Source of the DNA: Aphelenchoides besseyi | Lineage: Eukaryota > Nematoda > Chromadorea > Rhabditida > Aphelenchoididae | Assembly (NCBI GenBank): GCA_024699855.1 | Contig: JAMPIQ010000002.1 | Coordinates: 16,306,001-16,370,000 of the forward strand | Direction of reading: 5' to 3' | Length of the DNA stretch: 64,000 nt | Part shown: positions 37,788 to 49,499 of the stretch, piece by piece | How positions within the stretch are numbered: position 1 is the stretch's first letter | Layout: each line of letters begins with the position of its first letter | Translations under genes and position numbers: made by a program | Notes under the pieces: generated by a model | Database searches by the model: none | Seen by the model: only the letters and a program-made list of their open reading frames with translations | What the model was told of the DNA's origin: nothing

Positions 37788-38154
37788 CACTTGGAATTCA
37801 AACTATCACACTAGAAATCAGCCAACTAATAACTTTATGTTGTTCGTTTGATTGCTTGCAATAACCAAAATTTTATCGTGGACATTTATGATCGTTAATA
37901 AAGATAATCATATGAACATTGTTGTTAGAAAAGAAAACGTTCCAGTAAGTTTTCTTGTTCTTTTCGTTCGGGTTTTTGGAACAACGTAGAGCTACATTTC
38001 TATTACTCAGCTTCTGATTAAACACCAGCAGCTTTCCAAGAAGCGTATGTTATTTGTTAATCGTCAACCAGTTTTTGTATTTGAAGAATTTGTGGTTTTG
38101 ATCTATAAACCAATTTTACTAACTTATTGACACTTCACATAGTAGGACTTCCGC
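37788..38154. other. Intergenic region, 3' flank and chemoreceptor promoter side
   Basis: Holds AATAAA of the upstream gene near 37896. Nothing else is recognisable. Confidence 0.45.
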
Positions 38155-38169
38155 ATGTTTAATGTCTAA
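38155..38169 (+). promoter_or_regulatory. Five-codon upstream ORF overlapping the chemoreceptor start
   Basis: ATG at 38155 reads four sense codons and a TAA at 38167-38169, overlapping the main start codon at 38162 in another frame. If the transcript includes it, it would lower initiation at the main start. Confidence 0.4.
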
Positions 38170-39322
38170 TTTAACCGAATTCATCGACTCGAGAATAAAC
38201 ATTTGGGGTCATGAAACAGGATTCATTGATCAGTTGCATTTCATCAACAAACTTTCGATCTACCTTCTGTCTCCGATAGCCAATCTTTTACTTTTCTACA
38301 TGATACTTTTCAAATCATCAAAATTATTTGGCGGATACCAAATGGTCTTATTGTTTGGTAAGTTTTCTATTTTCATGTTCCAAGTCACTTGTTGTAGGCA
38401 GTATAGTTGATTGCTCAGTGATAATGAGTTTGTGGTTAATGCGTGTAAGTTTTTAACAACCTTCGACGAAATTAGAGAATTAGTTTTTTCGATTTGAAAA
38501 CGGCTACTTCGTGTATTTCTTCAATTGGCCCGATATCGCGGTTCCCATTCAATGGGTTTTCTTCGCGTTTTATTGGAGCTGTTCGACACTCGAAAGTACG
38601 GCGGTTGTTGTGGAATTTTGGTTTCGTCATTTTATCATAAAACAGTTGGTTTGCACTCTAAGGTTTAAAAGAACTACGATTAGACGAAAACCGCCAACTT
38701 CAATGCGTTTAATTTGTATGTTCTTATTGGTTGTGGGTTTTAGCGTCACTGCAAGTTTGTTCGTAGTCTGTCACTATGTTTCAAGCAACATAGAGCCAAC
38801 TGAACAAGCGTTCCTGATATTTAATACAAAGGTAAGACGTTAAATTTTCAAGAAGTAACGTTCGATTAGATCAATCAATGGGGATTTCTAAGTTTGCAAT
38901 ACAGACGACAAGTGATTTTTGCGTCCTATTTGTTACCGATAATCTTTGCGGTTCTGTCTATTAGAGCACTAAATCGTCAAGCCTTTACGATGTCACACAA
39001 AGCAAGGAAGATGCTTGACGACTTCAGTATGACTTTATATGTTAAGGTAGATATGCATTATGGGATCTTTACAATTATTTAGAATATCGCTCCAACTTTT
39101 ATGATCTTCATACCACTCTTAGTTCGTTATGCTACGGACTTCTACAAAGTTCAAAGTTGGGTAATTGATGAGTTTGTCACAACTATGTACTCGTGGCTAC
39201 CGTTCATCAATGCCGTCTCAACGTTGGTTCTGATAAGTCATTACAGAAGAGCTTTGTTTCGTGGTTTCAAACGTCTTTCCTTTACAAGCATTAATTCAGT
39301 ACACACAAATATCATCCACTGA
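38162..39322 (+). CDS. Nematode serpentine chemoreceptor (Str-type 7TM GPCR)
   Basis: Five exons: 38162-38357, 38398-38444, 38484-38831, 38870-39046, 39083-39322; 1,008 bases, 335 residues, the usual size of nematode str/srj receptors. Seven hydrophobic segments can be placed. TM1 and its loop (SPIANLLLFYMILFKSSKLF then GGYQMVLLFG) match the pattern of Str receptors, with a Ser/Lys-rich short loop and a Gly-Tyr before TM2. TM7 ends near LPFINAVSTLVLISHYRRAL. Such receptors sit in sensory cilia and detect small odorants (family knowledge). Assignment to Str rather than another class of the same superfamily is moderately sure. The five-codon upstream frame at 38155 may affect translation. Confidence 0.85.
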
Positions 39323-39639
39323 AGTTTTTTGTTCGAGATTAGTTAAGAGACCTCCATTTCTTGCATTTACCTTGAGAAATTCACAATGAGATTCAAATCT
39401 TTGTATCAGAGACTCATTGCTCAACCATTGAACAGTTATTTTGAAACATTTATAAAGTAAAAATGGTAAGGTTTGGAGAACATGACACAAAGAATGAAAC
39501 ACCACTGACATTCATGCATTTGATTCAAAAGATCCATTTGTCTCACTTCCGAACTAGTCCCGCTTATCAAAATATAAGTTGAGCAAACAAAAAGTTTAAG
39601 TCCTGCATTAAAACTCTCGATTTAACAATTAAAAAATTA
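39323..39639. other. Spacer between convergent chemoreceptor and NAA35 genes
   Basis: 3' flanks of both genes. AT-rich; no separate feature seen. Confidence 0.45.
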
Positions 39640-42248
39640 TTATTTTATAGAAAGAGTCGGTAGATGGGGCCCCAAACTGAAGTCGACGGTAACTTTCTTC
39701 CCGACCTGAAAGTCGTGAGTTTTAAAACAACAAGCTTTCGAAGTCACTTACATCCAACTTCTTCGCGAACATATTCGCCGCCAGTTTACTCGACTTGATA
39801 GCACGAAGAACACCTTCTTTGGACATTTTGTTGTGCAGTAATGTGTCTTCGGCCTTCTTGAAATACTTGATTGCTGTTTCGTAACGTGTCGTTGGTGTCC
39901 AATCCTTCATTGCACGTGGTGGATCTCCATCTTCACTAAACCAAAAATTAAATGTTTCTTTCAATTCTACGCATCATACCGCACTCTGTCAAAGTATTCG
40001 CAGTAGCGTTCGTAACTTAGTTCCATCGGTGAGAACAAGTCACTAGCCGGATACATTCGACACCAAAACCGGGCCTCTTCATCACCTTGAGGTTTACGAA
40101 GCTTTTGATCATCAAAAAGAGCCGAGAACAACATGAAATAGGCGATACTCAGGTCCAAACGAAGAGTATACTCGTTCAACGATTCTCGAACCGCACGTTC
40201 GTGTTCTCTGGTCAACAATTGCTCAGAACTGTTGGGACGTGAAATGACTGAAAATGGACGCTGTCTTTATGTTGAATTAAAAGCAACTTACGAGCAGCCA
40301 ATTCGTAGGTGACAACACGTGTACGTCGTGAACAACAAGCGGACAAACGACGATAAACAGCATCGCCCAAGATCCTATAGCGCGAATTAGTCAGTTCCTT
40401 CTTCAGTTACAACTTACCAAAACAAGTATGGAAGTTCGTAGTCGACGTACAAATCCATTCGGAAGCCCAAATCAAAATGCAATGCCACCAATTTGCAACC
40501 GTAGAAATCGCAAAATGCCATAAAGGTTCCCGGCCATTCCTGTGTTGTTTTCAAAGTCTCTCGCAACGTTTCTTCCAACGTAGCGCCCTAAACACTGAAC
40601 TACGTGTTCTCTGTCGTCACAAACTCACTTTCGATCGTAAATGACCGAAGAAGTCAACGGCCTCTGGTAACTGTTTGTTGTGCATTCGTGTGGGATTCTG
40701 TCCGAAGGCTTGAAAGGTCGTTAGAAATGCGTGGACAACCTCCATCAAATAGTCGTTTAGATCACTTGCAGTATCGGGTGCAACACGCAAAAGATGTCGA
40801 TGTCTACAACACGGAAATGAAAACGTTACCGACGAACTTACAACGCTGAAATCGGTTGACTGTGCGCAAATTCGGACAAAGAAACCGTTACGACTTCAAG
40901 CAACGCACGCGATCCGAACAAACAGTCATCGGTCGGAAGGATCAGTAGTTGGAGTACCGAACGACAAATAATCGACGTGAACAAGTATTTTTCAACGTAA
41001 TCCAAAACCGGTTCCAACGAAACCAAATAGTCAACTGGTGGAGCTTCTTCGACCATTCGCAGAATCGTAGTGAACTGGTCGAGAAAGAAATCGTAGCTTT
41101 CCGAACGTGTAATCCACTTGATTTCACGCGGAAATGTCGGTGGCAATAGTTGAACGTTGACTTTCGGTTGGAACCACGCCAACCACGTGAAATCGCCGTC
41201 TTCGCCGTTCGTTGGCTGACGACCAAAACGCACGGTATCTTTCGAGAGTTGCAAGAAATGTAGCGACTGTTTCAATGCTGCACGTGCCGACGCCAATTGT
41301 GGAGAGAACTTTGGAGATGGGGAGTCCGGCGAACGTGGGACTGTGGTGTCATCTAATGGCGGAATGAGTAAATCGAAAACGTTGAATACGTTCGTGTAGA
41401 AACGAATTCGATGCAACAGCGCCGTGTTCTCTTGTTTGTTTTGTTTCGACTTGACACGTGCAATGACGATGTCTTCGGCATTACGCAGATGCGCTTGAAT
41501 GGCCGTCGATGTGATCACCGGCGGTTCGAATGACATCACACTCACAAAGTCTTCCTGAAATCAACAGTCGGACAACTTTATTGAATGAGTTTACCTCGTT
41601 GAAACATGCTGCCATGTTGATTGTATAGCGGAACAATTGCATGAAATGACACGCCGAAAGAGTCAACGCCCGATGAACTGGGTCGGTAATCGATTCGGGA
41701 TTGTGCATCCAAACATTAATGAAAACCTAGAATCCAATTGTAAGCCATAAGTCTACTGTTTGTTTTCACCGTTTGATCCAACGGTTGTGCATCTCGAAGC
41801 CACGCCGCAATTGTCGCCAAGGTTGAATCGACGGTGGCAAGAAGTTCCGTAATCGATAGTTTTTGTTTTACACGACCCGACTGAAACAACAATAACCATG
41901 GAATATCAATGAGCAAATTTACTTACTTTCAATCCAACGTGTAGACCGAGTTCTGGATCAGCGCGAATCATTCCACTGTCCATCTTCGGGTCCATGATCT
42001 CGACGGCCGTCATCGCATCGAGCAACGAATACTTGGGGCTCATGACCATTTCGCCTCTTTTCAACTCTGAAGCCAAGTAAATGCTCTTAAACTGCGGTCC
42101 TTTTACCTCTAACTTTCGAGAAAAACTCGGTGGTAATTTCGCGTTCGGGACACGACTGAACTTCTCGCAACTTTTCCACTCGATCTTTTCGTTTATCGTG
42201 TGCCGTTGGCCCTAGCGTCGAGTTGTCGGCTCGATTGTCCGACATCAT
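39640..42248 (-). CDS. NAA35: NatC N-terminal acetyltransferase auxiliary subunit NAA35 (Mak10)
   Basis: Ribosome-associated auxiliary subunit that anchors the catalytic NAA30 in the NatC complex (family knowledge). Eleven exons on the minus strand: 42248-42107, 42066-41927, 41880-41770, 41726-41595, 41554-40842, 40803-40629, 40587-40418, 40374-40292, 40247-39980, 39935-39752, 39705-39640; 2,184 bases, 727 residues, in frame throughout. Diagnostic is the conserved N-terminal block LKRGEMVMSPKYSLLDAMTA continuing VEIMDPKMDSGM, present in all Mak10 proteins. Further typical pieces are AQPLDQTVFINVWMHNPE, RALTLSACHFMQLFRY, GTFMAFCDFYGCKLVALHFD and YEAAIKYF-like YETAIKYFKKAE near the end. The start is the first of two adjacent ATG codons; a TTGCAG acceptor at about 42302 suggests a separate untranslated exon upstream. 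Confidence 0.94.
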
Positions 42249-42923
42249 TGATAGAAGTAGGATTTGAGCTCCGACTACAGTTCCAGTCGAATATGCCTGC
42301 AAAAACGACGTCCAAAACTTTTTCTTAACTGCCCATCAATGAATACAATCGCGATTATGAGCAAAAAGAAAATTAAACGACAAGCAATTTCGTCGAATTT
42401 GCAACACAAAAAGTTTTCTTTGTTCTGGTCGTCGAACAAAACTCGACGTCCGGAAGCGTGAATCTTGTCAACTGTCAAGGAATTGTATGCGAACAAAGTT
42501 TTTGTGAATAGATTGCACCAGCGAAGAACCTTCATGATGGTCAACTTCGTTCGAAATGAGTTGAGGAATGTACACTTGATGTTTGAAGCTTTCGATTAAA
42601 AACATTTTATCGATTACTTTTGATTGCTATCAAGAAATGAAAACACGCACTTTTTCGGTTTTTACTTTTCCGTGCTGTGAAGCTACTGAAACAGACATCG
42701 ATGTATATGCATGGAATAGAAAGCTTCATTTCAAGCATTTGTACACCAATAGTTTCATAGTAGACATTAAACAGTGAAATTGTCGAGTGAGATTTCAAAT
42801 ACAAAAGAGTTCACATTGTCTGTCAATGAATCAGAAGTTAAGATGTAAAACCAAAACATTTGAATACCGTCGGACACTGAGGATTGGGTGATTGGAAGCT
42901 CAGTGTTTCGGAGAGTTGGCTAA
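42249..42923. other. Intergenic region between divergent NAA35 and 42.9-kb genes
   Basis: Includes the upstream untranslated exon side of NAA35. Short frames only; no recognised feature. Confidence 0.45.
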
Positions 42924-43952
42924 ATGTCCGCATCGAGCTTAGAGTCTTTACAGATACGATGTGCAATCAGATGCCAGTCCACAGATCCAAGTGTCAAGAA
43001 AATCGTGGCCAAAACTGCAAAAAACAAAATCGAAGCAGCTAATCGGTTGAAACGCTTGGATGTTGGCTTCCAACAGCCGCAGAGAACAAAACCAAACACC
43101 ACCATCCACGAAGAACTCGATCACGAGGAAACTGAAAGAAGATCGAAATTCAAGTTCCCAAATTATGCAAACTTCGAATATCCGTTCAGCTTTCCCGCTT
43201 TCTAGTTCAACCAAAGAGTCCTGTACGGTAAAGATTCGGAAGACTACTCAGTTGTTGATCGGTCGTTTGATGGATTCTCTCAAATGGAATGAAACACTTC
43301 GCAATAAAATTGGTAAAGAAAGCAGTGCTGGAGAGCTTACTGAGTGGTTGTTTCAGCCAAAGTCTTCAATCACCACTATTTAGAATATACACCCAAAGTG
43401 TCGACATGGTACGTGATTTTTATTTCACTAGTTGCCAATTTGATGGTCATTCTTGTGTTTCACGATCAATTTGTTGCGTTCTGGATTAACAACTGGACGA
43501 AAATGAAAGTGAAGATTGGGGTCTGTAACAAGAGTATTGGTAGAACTTCTGATTTTAGCGCAATTCAATTCATAAGATCAAACGAACAAAGTTAAAAGCT
43601 CTTTATATGCTTCTGTGTCAATCCAAGAAGCTCCCAATTGTCGAGTTTCCCAGATCAGGAATCATGTGGGAGCGAACTCCCGATCGTCAACGAGTAAGTT
43701 CACTTGTTACGAGCTTAGTAATCGAGAGTTTGGAAAGACAAACAACCGTCCAATCAATCTGCGGGCGACATTCATTTTCGCTCGGCTCGTCGGCTGCTTC
43801 ACAGTCACGAGCACGCGCGGATGTTGGCGAAATTTTACAAGTGAGTATTCTCGACCTTTCTGGCACAATCTTTGTTCCAGCACTCGAAAAGGAATCGTCA
43901 ATCGTTTGCTAAAACGCGACTTGCATCGTGTGGTTATTTCCAACCTACTTGA
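42924..43952 (+). CDS. Hypothetical protein with one membrane segment
   Basis: Best model: exons 42924-43153, 43206-43312, 43357-43520, 43559-43840, 43881-43952, 855 bases, 284 residues, all phases consistent. The first donor (CAA/GTTCCC) is weak; an alternative start at the ATG 43060 in the following frame removes it and gives 256 residues. The middle contains one strong membrane segment (WYVIFISLVANLMVILVF) preceded by AKVFNHHYLEYTPKVST and followed by a very basic stretch (RNSIHKIKRTKLKALYMLL). The C-terminal part is rich in Ser, Arg and Gln. No domain recognised. The high basic charge after the segment suggests that side is cytoplasmic. Confidence 0.5.
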
Positions 43953-44181
43953 GCGAATAGAAAAGTAAAATTTTGATTGTAATCATTGCAGATAAGATTA
44001 TTCGTCTTGTGCTTCAAACTGAATTTTTTAAAGACTATTCAATAGCATCAGCAGGAACGAAGTCCATCAGGATCAAGTTTCCGCGCTTAACTAAGCACTT
44101 AGGTTGGAGGATTAACGTCATAAATACTTTGTTAAACCTTGTAATCTGTAGACGCGTTTGTCTTGCTCAACGATTCAAAAG

Positions 44182-45510
44182 ATGAAAATGTATGCTGATA
44201 AGAAACGCGCATCATTTCTTCTGATGTTTCCTTTGGACCGCACAGAAATGTTCAACGAGGTTGGAGTGATCGTTTTTAATATGTATTGCAATGGTAAAAT
44301 TTACTCTGGTTGCATATGTCCTGTTTAGTCTTCTTTGCTGACGTAAGGATCGGGATAGCATGTCAGATCTTTACTGCAATTTTTGACTTTGCTACAGTTC
44401 CACTTTTAATCACCGCTGAAGACTGTGGAGTTCGACGAGATGATTGTCCTCGAATGAGTTATACCGGTAATCGTTTTTGCGGGATGCTTACACGAGTCTT
44501 TAGAAGCAATTGCACACTTGTATTGCGACCCGTTGTGCTTTCCGATCAACAACGTCGTTTATAGCGCTCATTGTAAAGAACCATTTAAATCGAGCAATTC
44601 AAAGACTTACAAGCGTTTAAATGGCACTTGGAAAGAACGTTTGCAATGTTGTAAGAATCCACTCTACGGGCGTTTTGCTTCCGAAATATTTCAATTTGGG
44701 CTCTCAAACAGAACTTCTAACTTGAAGCTTGAATTCGTTGAAGGAACTCTAATGCAAAAACGGTAATCTGAACGTAACGTGGCTTATAATCAACATGATT
44801 TTAGAGCCTTCGGTCGTGTGACTTTATCTTTGGATTGGGCTTTCAAGACTCCAGTGGTCATATTGAAGTAGTTGAGCAATTGCATCAACAGAATGCTATT
44901 AGAGAACCGATCATATCTTTTTTTTACCCACGGGTTGTTTTAGGGGCTTTAGACTCTGAAAACTGTGATTTATGGTCTCACTTTCCCGTTGTTTCTGATG
45001 CCCTCGGATGGACATTTCAAGTGGAACGAGTGAAGTTGTTTGGAGTAGAGTTCATAAACCAACAGGCAAAAAGAGAGTCGAGAATCACTAATCAGAATTT
45101 AGATCACTTTTGGTATCGAAAATGCTGCGCTTGAGGTTTCGCAAGATCTACGAAATAAACTGATTAGACTTGGTATCATCCTGGCTCCCTGTTCTATTTC
45201 TGGATCTTTCTGGTGCCTTCACAATGGCACAGAGAAAACGTTTGTTGTATATGATCGAAATTACGATTATCGCTTTGAATTTCCAAGCGACTTGGAATGT
45301 CTTAAGCATGCTAATCAAACTTTTTGTCAAATTCGCGCCGAGACTCCAAAATTCTCTCGATCCTATGGTCAAAACTCCTGGATTCTTCCGATGAGCGTAT
45401 TTGATTATTTTAGACCGTTTTCTTATGGTTTGAATTATGCTAAGCGTACTGTTTCTATTGCAATTTCCCTAACATATCTTGACAAAAATAAAGCGAATAC
45501 TCTTGATTGA
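44182..45510 (+). CDS. Aspartic-protease-like (A1 pepsin fold) protein lacking catalytic signatures
   Basis: Five exons: 44182-44293, 44329-44466, 44504-44762, 44807-45044, 45103-45510; 1,155 bases, 384 residues. The whole pepsin fold can be followed: VFFADVRIGIACQIFTAIFD matches the strand leading to the first active site; FKSSNSKTYKRLNGTW matches the F..S.S.TY.. block; YGRFASEIFQFG matches the flap region; DFIFGLGFQ matches the D-G-I-L-G-L-G block; VVEQLHQQNAIREPIISFF and ALDSENCDLWSHFPV match the inter-lobe region; NSWILPMSVFDYFRPF matches the C-terminal W-I-L-G-D block. The first DTG triad is replaced by Asp-Phe-Ala, and at the second site the Asp is replaced by Gly (ITFGIENAALEVSQ). It should therefore be enzymatically inactive. 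No clear signal peptide is present in this model, so a first exon may be missing upstream. AATAAA follows the stop. Confidence 0.72.
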
Positions 45511-46255
45511 AAATAAACGTTTTTAAAGTGAGGAGTCTTTAAATTATATCAATAGATCTATGAACAGTTTTTAACAAGATACTGATAAAAGAAACATTGC
45601 TCACGGAGGTTCAATTTAAGACGCATACTTGATATAGTCTTTATTGATGTCTTCATCTTTCGATGGTTTAAATTGTGGATTATTTCCTGAGCACTTACGC
45701 GAATTCATTATGTTGAGTCATGCTAACCGTCGTCACTATTCGAAACTTCAGCAAACGAACTTTCGACAAAATCAAATGAACATTTACTCTCTGAATGTTT
45801 ATGATAATCCCTTAAATCCACTATACTACTGCCCGTAAATTCGAACATTAGATGCATCTATTTACTTCTGTGCACTATGGCAACTTCAAAGATGGATATA
45901 TACTACGATCCTTCTTTCGCCGGGATTGAATTTCAACGGCTTCTAAAAGTATCGGTTAAACCATGACTACTACCAGTCACAAACCTTAAGCTCTTAGACC
46001 TCAATGTTGACATCAATCGGACGTCTATTCAAATGCTAATTTCTGGTCAGTTTGCATATTCACAAGTCGATTTCACGATCAGAATCGTTGGAGTCGTCAG
46101 TCTTCCTCGTTCTTCTCGCCCTCTTCAGTCGCCTTCTTTTTGCTCTCAATTTCCGTTGAGTTGGATGAGTCGGTTGTCTCCAAAATTTCGTGAATTTTCT
46201 TCGCGTTTATTCTCAATATTTTGTCTCGGAATTAAATTGCCTTTTTCTGCTCGTT
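45511..46255. other. Intergenic region, no gene supported
   Basis: An open frame at 45644-45838 starts with an ATG but has no recognised similarity or splice partners. No repeat seen. Confidence 0.4.
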
Positions 46256-46830
46256 ATGGCTTCGCGCAGTATCGTTGAAGTCTCTGGTTGCCTGTTCACT
46301 CGTTGTAATGCTTTGGATTTCAGTGCCGATGGAAACCACGTGTGAGTTCCGAAACTGATTGCGCTTTTCATTTGATTCTTTCCAGGAAGTACAAAGTTTG
46401 GGTGGGCCCACAAGTACCGTCACTATGCAAAGCAAAAGGATTTGGTGGTTGCGTTTTATGCTTACGAAGGCACGATATACGCTTAGAAGTAAGCGATAGC
46501 CTTCGTCTCTTATTGCGGCTTGTTTATCCATTGTCAGTTGCGAAATCAACGTGAAGTTTGTGTGAGCTTCAGGTGCTGTTGGTCAATTTCAAGGCATTGT
46601 ACGCACCTTTCCGATTGTTCCATCATGTTCCATCAGCTGCATTCCGACCTTCAAAGCAACTGGCATAGGCTATCAAATTGGGTTCAAAATCGAGTTGAAA
46701 AGTCAAAACGGAATTACGGATGTTGACAAACTTTTGAGGTTGTCTATGGATCTCATATGTTAACTGAGTTTTTGTTTTTAGAATGTGAGTCTGGACCCAT
46801 CGCTTGTCGAGGAGAAGATCCCACCTTGAA
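46256..46830 (+). CDS. Possible small gene, structure unresolved
   Basis: An ATG at 46256 begins MASRSIVEVSGCLFTRCNAL followed by DFSADGNHV and a GTGAGT donor. After a TTTCCAG acceptor near 46385 reading continues KYKVWVGPQVPSLCKAKGFG up to a GTAAGC donor near 46492. A third stretch after a TTCAG near 46573 reads AVGQFQGIVRTFPIVPSCS and on to KIELKSQNGITD. The phases of the second and third pieces do not fit with the same donor choice, so the gene may be mis-assembled by me, degenerate or a pseudogene. No family recognised. Confidence 0.25.
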
Positions 46831-48023
46831 TCTAGGCGTGTGGTTAGTTTATGGCTTTGCAACTTTCATTCGTGTTCTTCCTTAGTGCTATTACTGCTGT
46901 GTCTATCACGACAACGGTTTCGCTGAGCATTTCTTGCATCAGAAGCAAGAAGTAGAGGAAAGCAACAAGACGAAAGGCCGTCGAAAGTCGCCAGGCCAAG
47001 ACTGCAGCCAAGAAGCGGTCGAATAAACAAAAGCCGGGCAAACAACACGTCCAACATCATGGACGCGAATCGTCGAGTTACTGTTGCATATCACATGGAA
47101 AAAAAAACAGATGAAAAGGAGTTAAAGGTAGGCTTTTTGGGTTATGCATCTGGTCTAGACATTCGCTCTTGTTACTGTGGATTGATGACCGGGAGCTGTC
47201 GACTTCAATCCCCAGTAATAAGGACACTAAATTGTATTATGATACCAAATAGACTAAAGTCGAAATCTTGTAGACTTAATGAAGTTGTCATTTGAAATTA
47301 TCGACTTTTTCAGCGCCATTGTATGTGAATCGTCAACGACAACCGAGTCAACACGAAGAAGCAAGAGGATTGATAGGAAACCCAGAGATCATTTCAATTG
47401 AGTTGGTTGTTTTCTTTAGGAAATAACAATTTTGTTGAATACTTTGTGGCTTTTGTTTGATTCATTAGAACTCTGATTGATTTTGGACGGGACAATCGAT
47501 TGCCGACGTTATTAACGTTCATTTCTAAAGATTGGATTTTAGCGATTTTTGAGTATGTTTGTTGTTCAGAGCTCTATGATAAGTGATCATATAATGACAA
47601 ATTTGGTATCTACATGATTCTAATAAAGCATCCAGATTATTTAAATAGCTTTTCAATAAAACTGTTTGACCCAAATAAACGAATGAGATAGCCCAAAAAT
47701 TGTTTAATGAACAAAGACTTTAATCAATTGACGAGGATCGTAGAATTGTTGACGTCAAGTTAAGAATTCTAACAAATAACGACTGGAAATTTCGATTTAA
47801 AAATTGGGTTTCAGGTCTTCATATTGATTCCCAGGGTTTAGTGGCGTTTTATTGCCAGTTGTGGATCATGAGCGGCCGAATCGACTTCCCGCAGCGTTCG
47901 CTGCGGCGTTTTGTTTTTGTAGCTCCGATTTGGCAAATCGTGTTAGTGTGATTGACACCCATTCGTCAGAAATCAAAAGAAAACCGCTCGTCTATTCTTC
48001 AGAACCAATGACAGTAAACGTGA
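46831..48023. other. Region without a supported gene
   Basis: A Lys/Arg-rich frame near 46950-47060 and an open frame at 47852-48205 (antisense to the channel C terminus) are not supported by motifs or splice structure. No RNA gene or repeat recognised. Confidence 0.4.
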
Positions 48024-49499
48024 TCATTCATTTTCAATCTCCGGAAAATCAACGAATCTCAGTGGTATTCCCGGTTCGTACGCGATTTGAAGATTTGAAG
48101 TCTCCGCTTTCGATGGCTCTTCGTCAACAGTTCCAGGAATCATCAGAAGACCGAAACGAGCGAGATTGTTCAGTTGACTCATTCCGGCGCCCAATCCCGT
48201 GTTGATGTTCATGTGGGCCAACTGAATTTGAGAAGCAAGTTCGAGGCGAATAAGAAACTCACTTGAATGAATCGACCAGCAATATCGCGGGCTTTTCCGA
48301 CTTGTCTTCCTATGTAGTGCATTCGATGAATAGCGGTAGTACCCAGAACTTCTACGCTTATGGTCATTAGAACGACACCAAAAGAAAGGAAAAGAATCAG
48401 AAAAGGAATCGGTAGTGGCGGTCTGAAAGTCAGTTGAACTGAGTTGATTCTCTTCACCTACAAAATGTCCCCAAAACCGATTGTAAACATCGAAGTAACA
48501 CAGTAGTAATACGAGTCAATTAAAGACATTTTCGAGAACTTCCACAGTATTAGACCCATAACAATCGGATACAAAACAACAAGTGTAATCAAAATCCCAA
48601 CTGCCGTTTTTGTCGACTGAAATCATCTGGACTTTTGATTTGTCTGTTTAGTTACCTTTCGAAAAAGACGAAAAACAAAATCGCACAAGAAACGACCAAT
48701 GTCTGATATTGTTACCAGCGCCAAAGGTATTCCAAAAAATGCGTACAAAAGCAACAGAAAACGTCCAGTCGATGAACGTGGAGCAATCAATCCAAAACCT
48801 AAAGTTATTGATGCACATTGAATTAGGGCGATTCACCAACCAACAGGAATAATTGTGCTAGCTGCAAGTAGGAACGACGATTCCAGACTCCACATATCTG
48901 CACAATAACAATAACCGACATTTTCCTATTAGCTAACCCATGTATCGACCGTTGTTGTAAACCAATGAGTCAAAGTAGTTGGCCGTAACCGGATGAGCGA
49001 ACATCGAAAATAGTTGTCGTTCGTGTTCTCCGATTTGTTCGAGAAGTGTCTTTTCGATTTCAATCAAATCACTGAACGAATTGGAAACTAGTTTCATTGA
49101 CTGATTCGTAAAATGTTGTTCCATTTGTTCCAACTTTTCAACAAGCGAGTTAGCGAATTCGATTTCCAGCGGTCGTTCGACATAATAGAAAACCAGAGCT
49201 CCAAGGGTGACATAAGAGATGCAAAAGAGGACGATCGTAAGATGAAAAGCGATAGTTTTGAAGTTCTAGATGTCTCTTATTTAAACTTTATAGCTGATCT
49301 TCACCTCATGTTCAACTATTAGGCGCCAAAATGATGAGCGTTTGGGCTGTCTGCTTGAAACTTTTTGTTTGTTGCTCATTCCGAAAATCGTTCCAATCCA
49401 CTGCTCAATTACTCCTCGACAATCAGTCCTTTGATCTCGGAGTACTCGACGAGTAAAAGTATCTAAAACGGCTAAACGGACGATTCTGCTCTTCGGCAT
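48024..49499 (-). CDS. Two-pore-domain potassium channel (TWK/K2P family)
   Basis: Seven exons on the minus strand: 49499-49305, 49265-48938, 48897-48841, 48798-48656, 48616-48462, 48422-48263, 48221-48024; 1,236 bases, 411 residues. Architecture is M1-P1-M2-M3-P2-M4: M1 HLTIVLFCISYVTLGALVFY; a long extracellular cap loop with a heptad-like stretch (SFSDLIEIEKTLLEQIGEHE); P1 with filter Pro-Val-Gly-Phe-Gly; M2 LLLLYAFFGIPLALVTISDI; M3 VGILITLVVLYPIVMGLILW; P2 SYYYCVTSMFTIGFGDI with a normal Thr-Ile-Gly-Phe-Gly filter; M4 IPFLILFLSFGVVLMTISVE. K2P channels set background K+ conductance (family knowledge). The first filter lacks the conserved Thr (Pro instead), although the intron that splits the codon is unambiguous. 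The C-terminal tail is short and hydrophilic. Confidence 0.92.

Noticed and set aside
47852..48205. 117-codon plus-strand frame
   Set aside because: Overlaps, on the opposite strand, the last exon of the K2P channel, whose evidence is far stronger.
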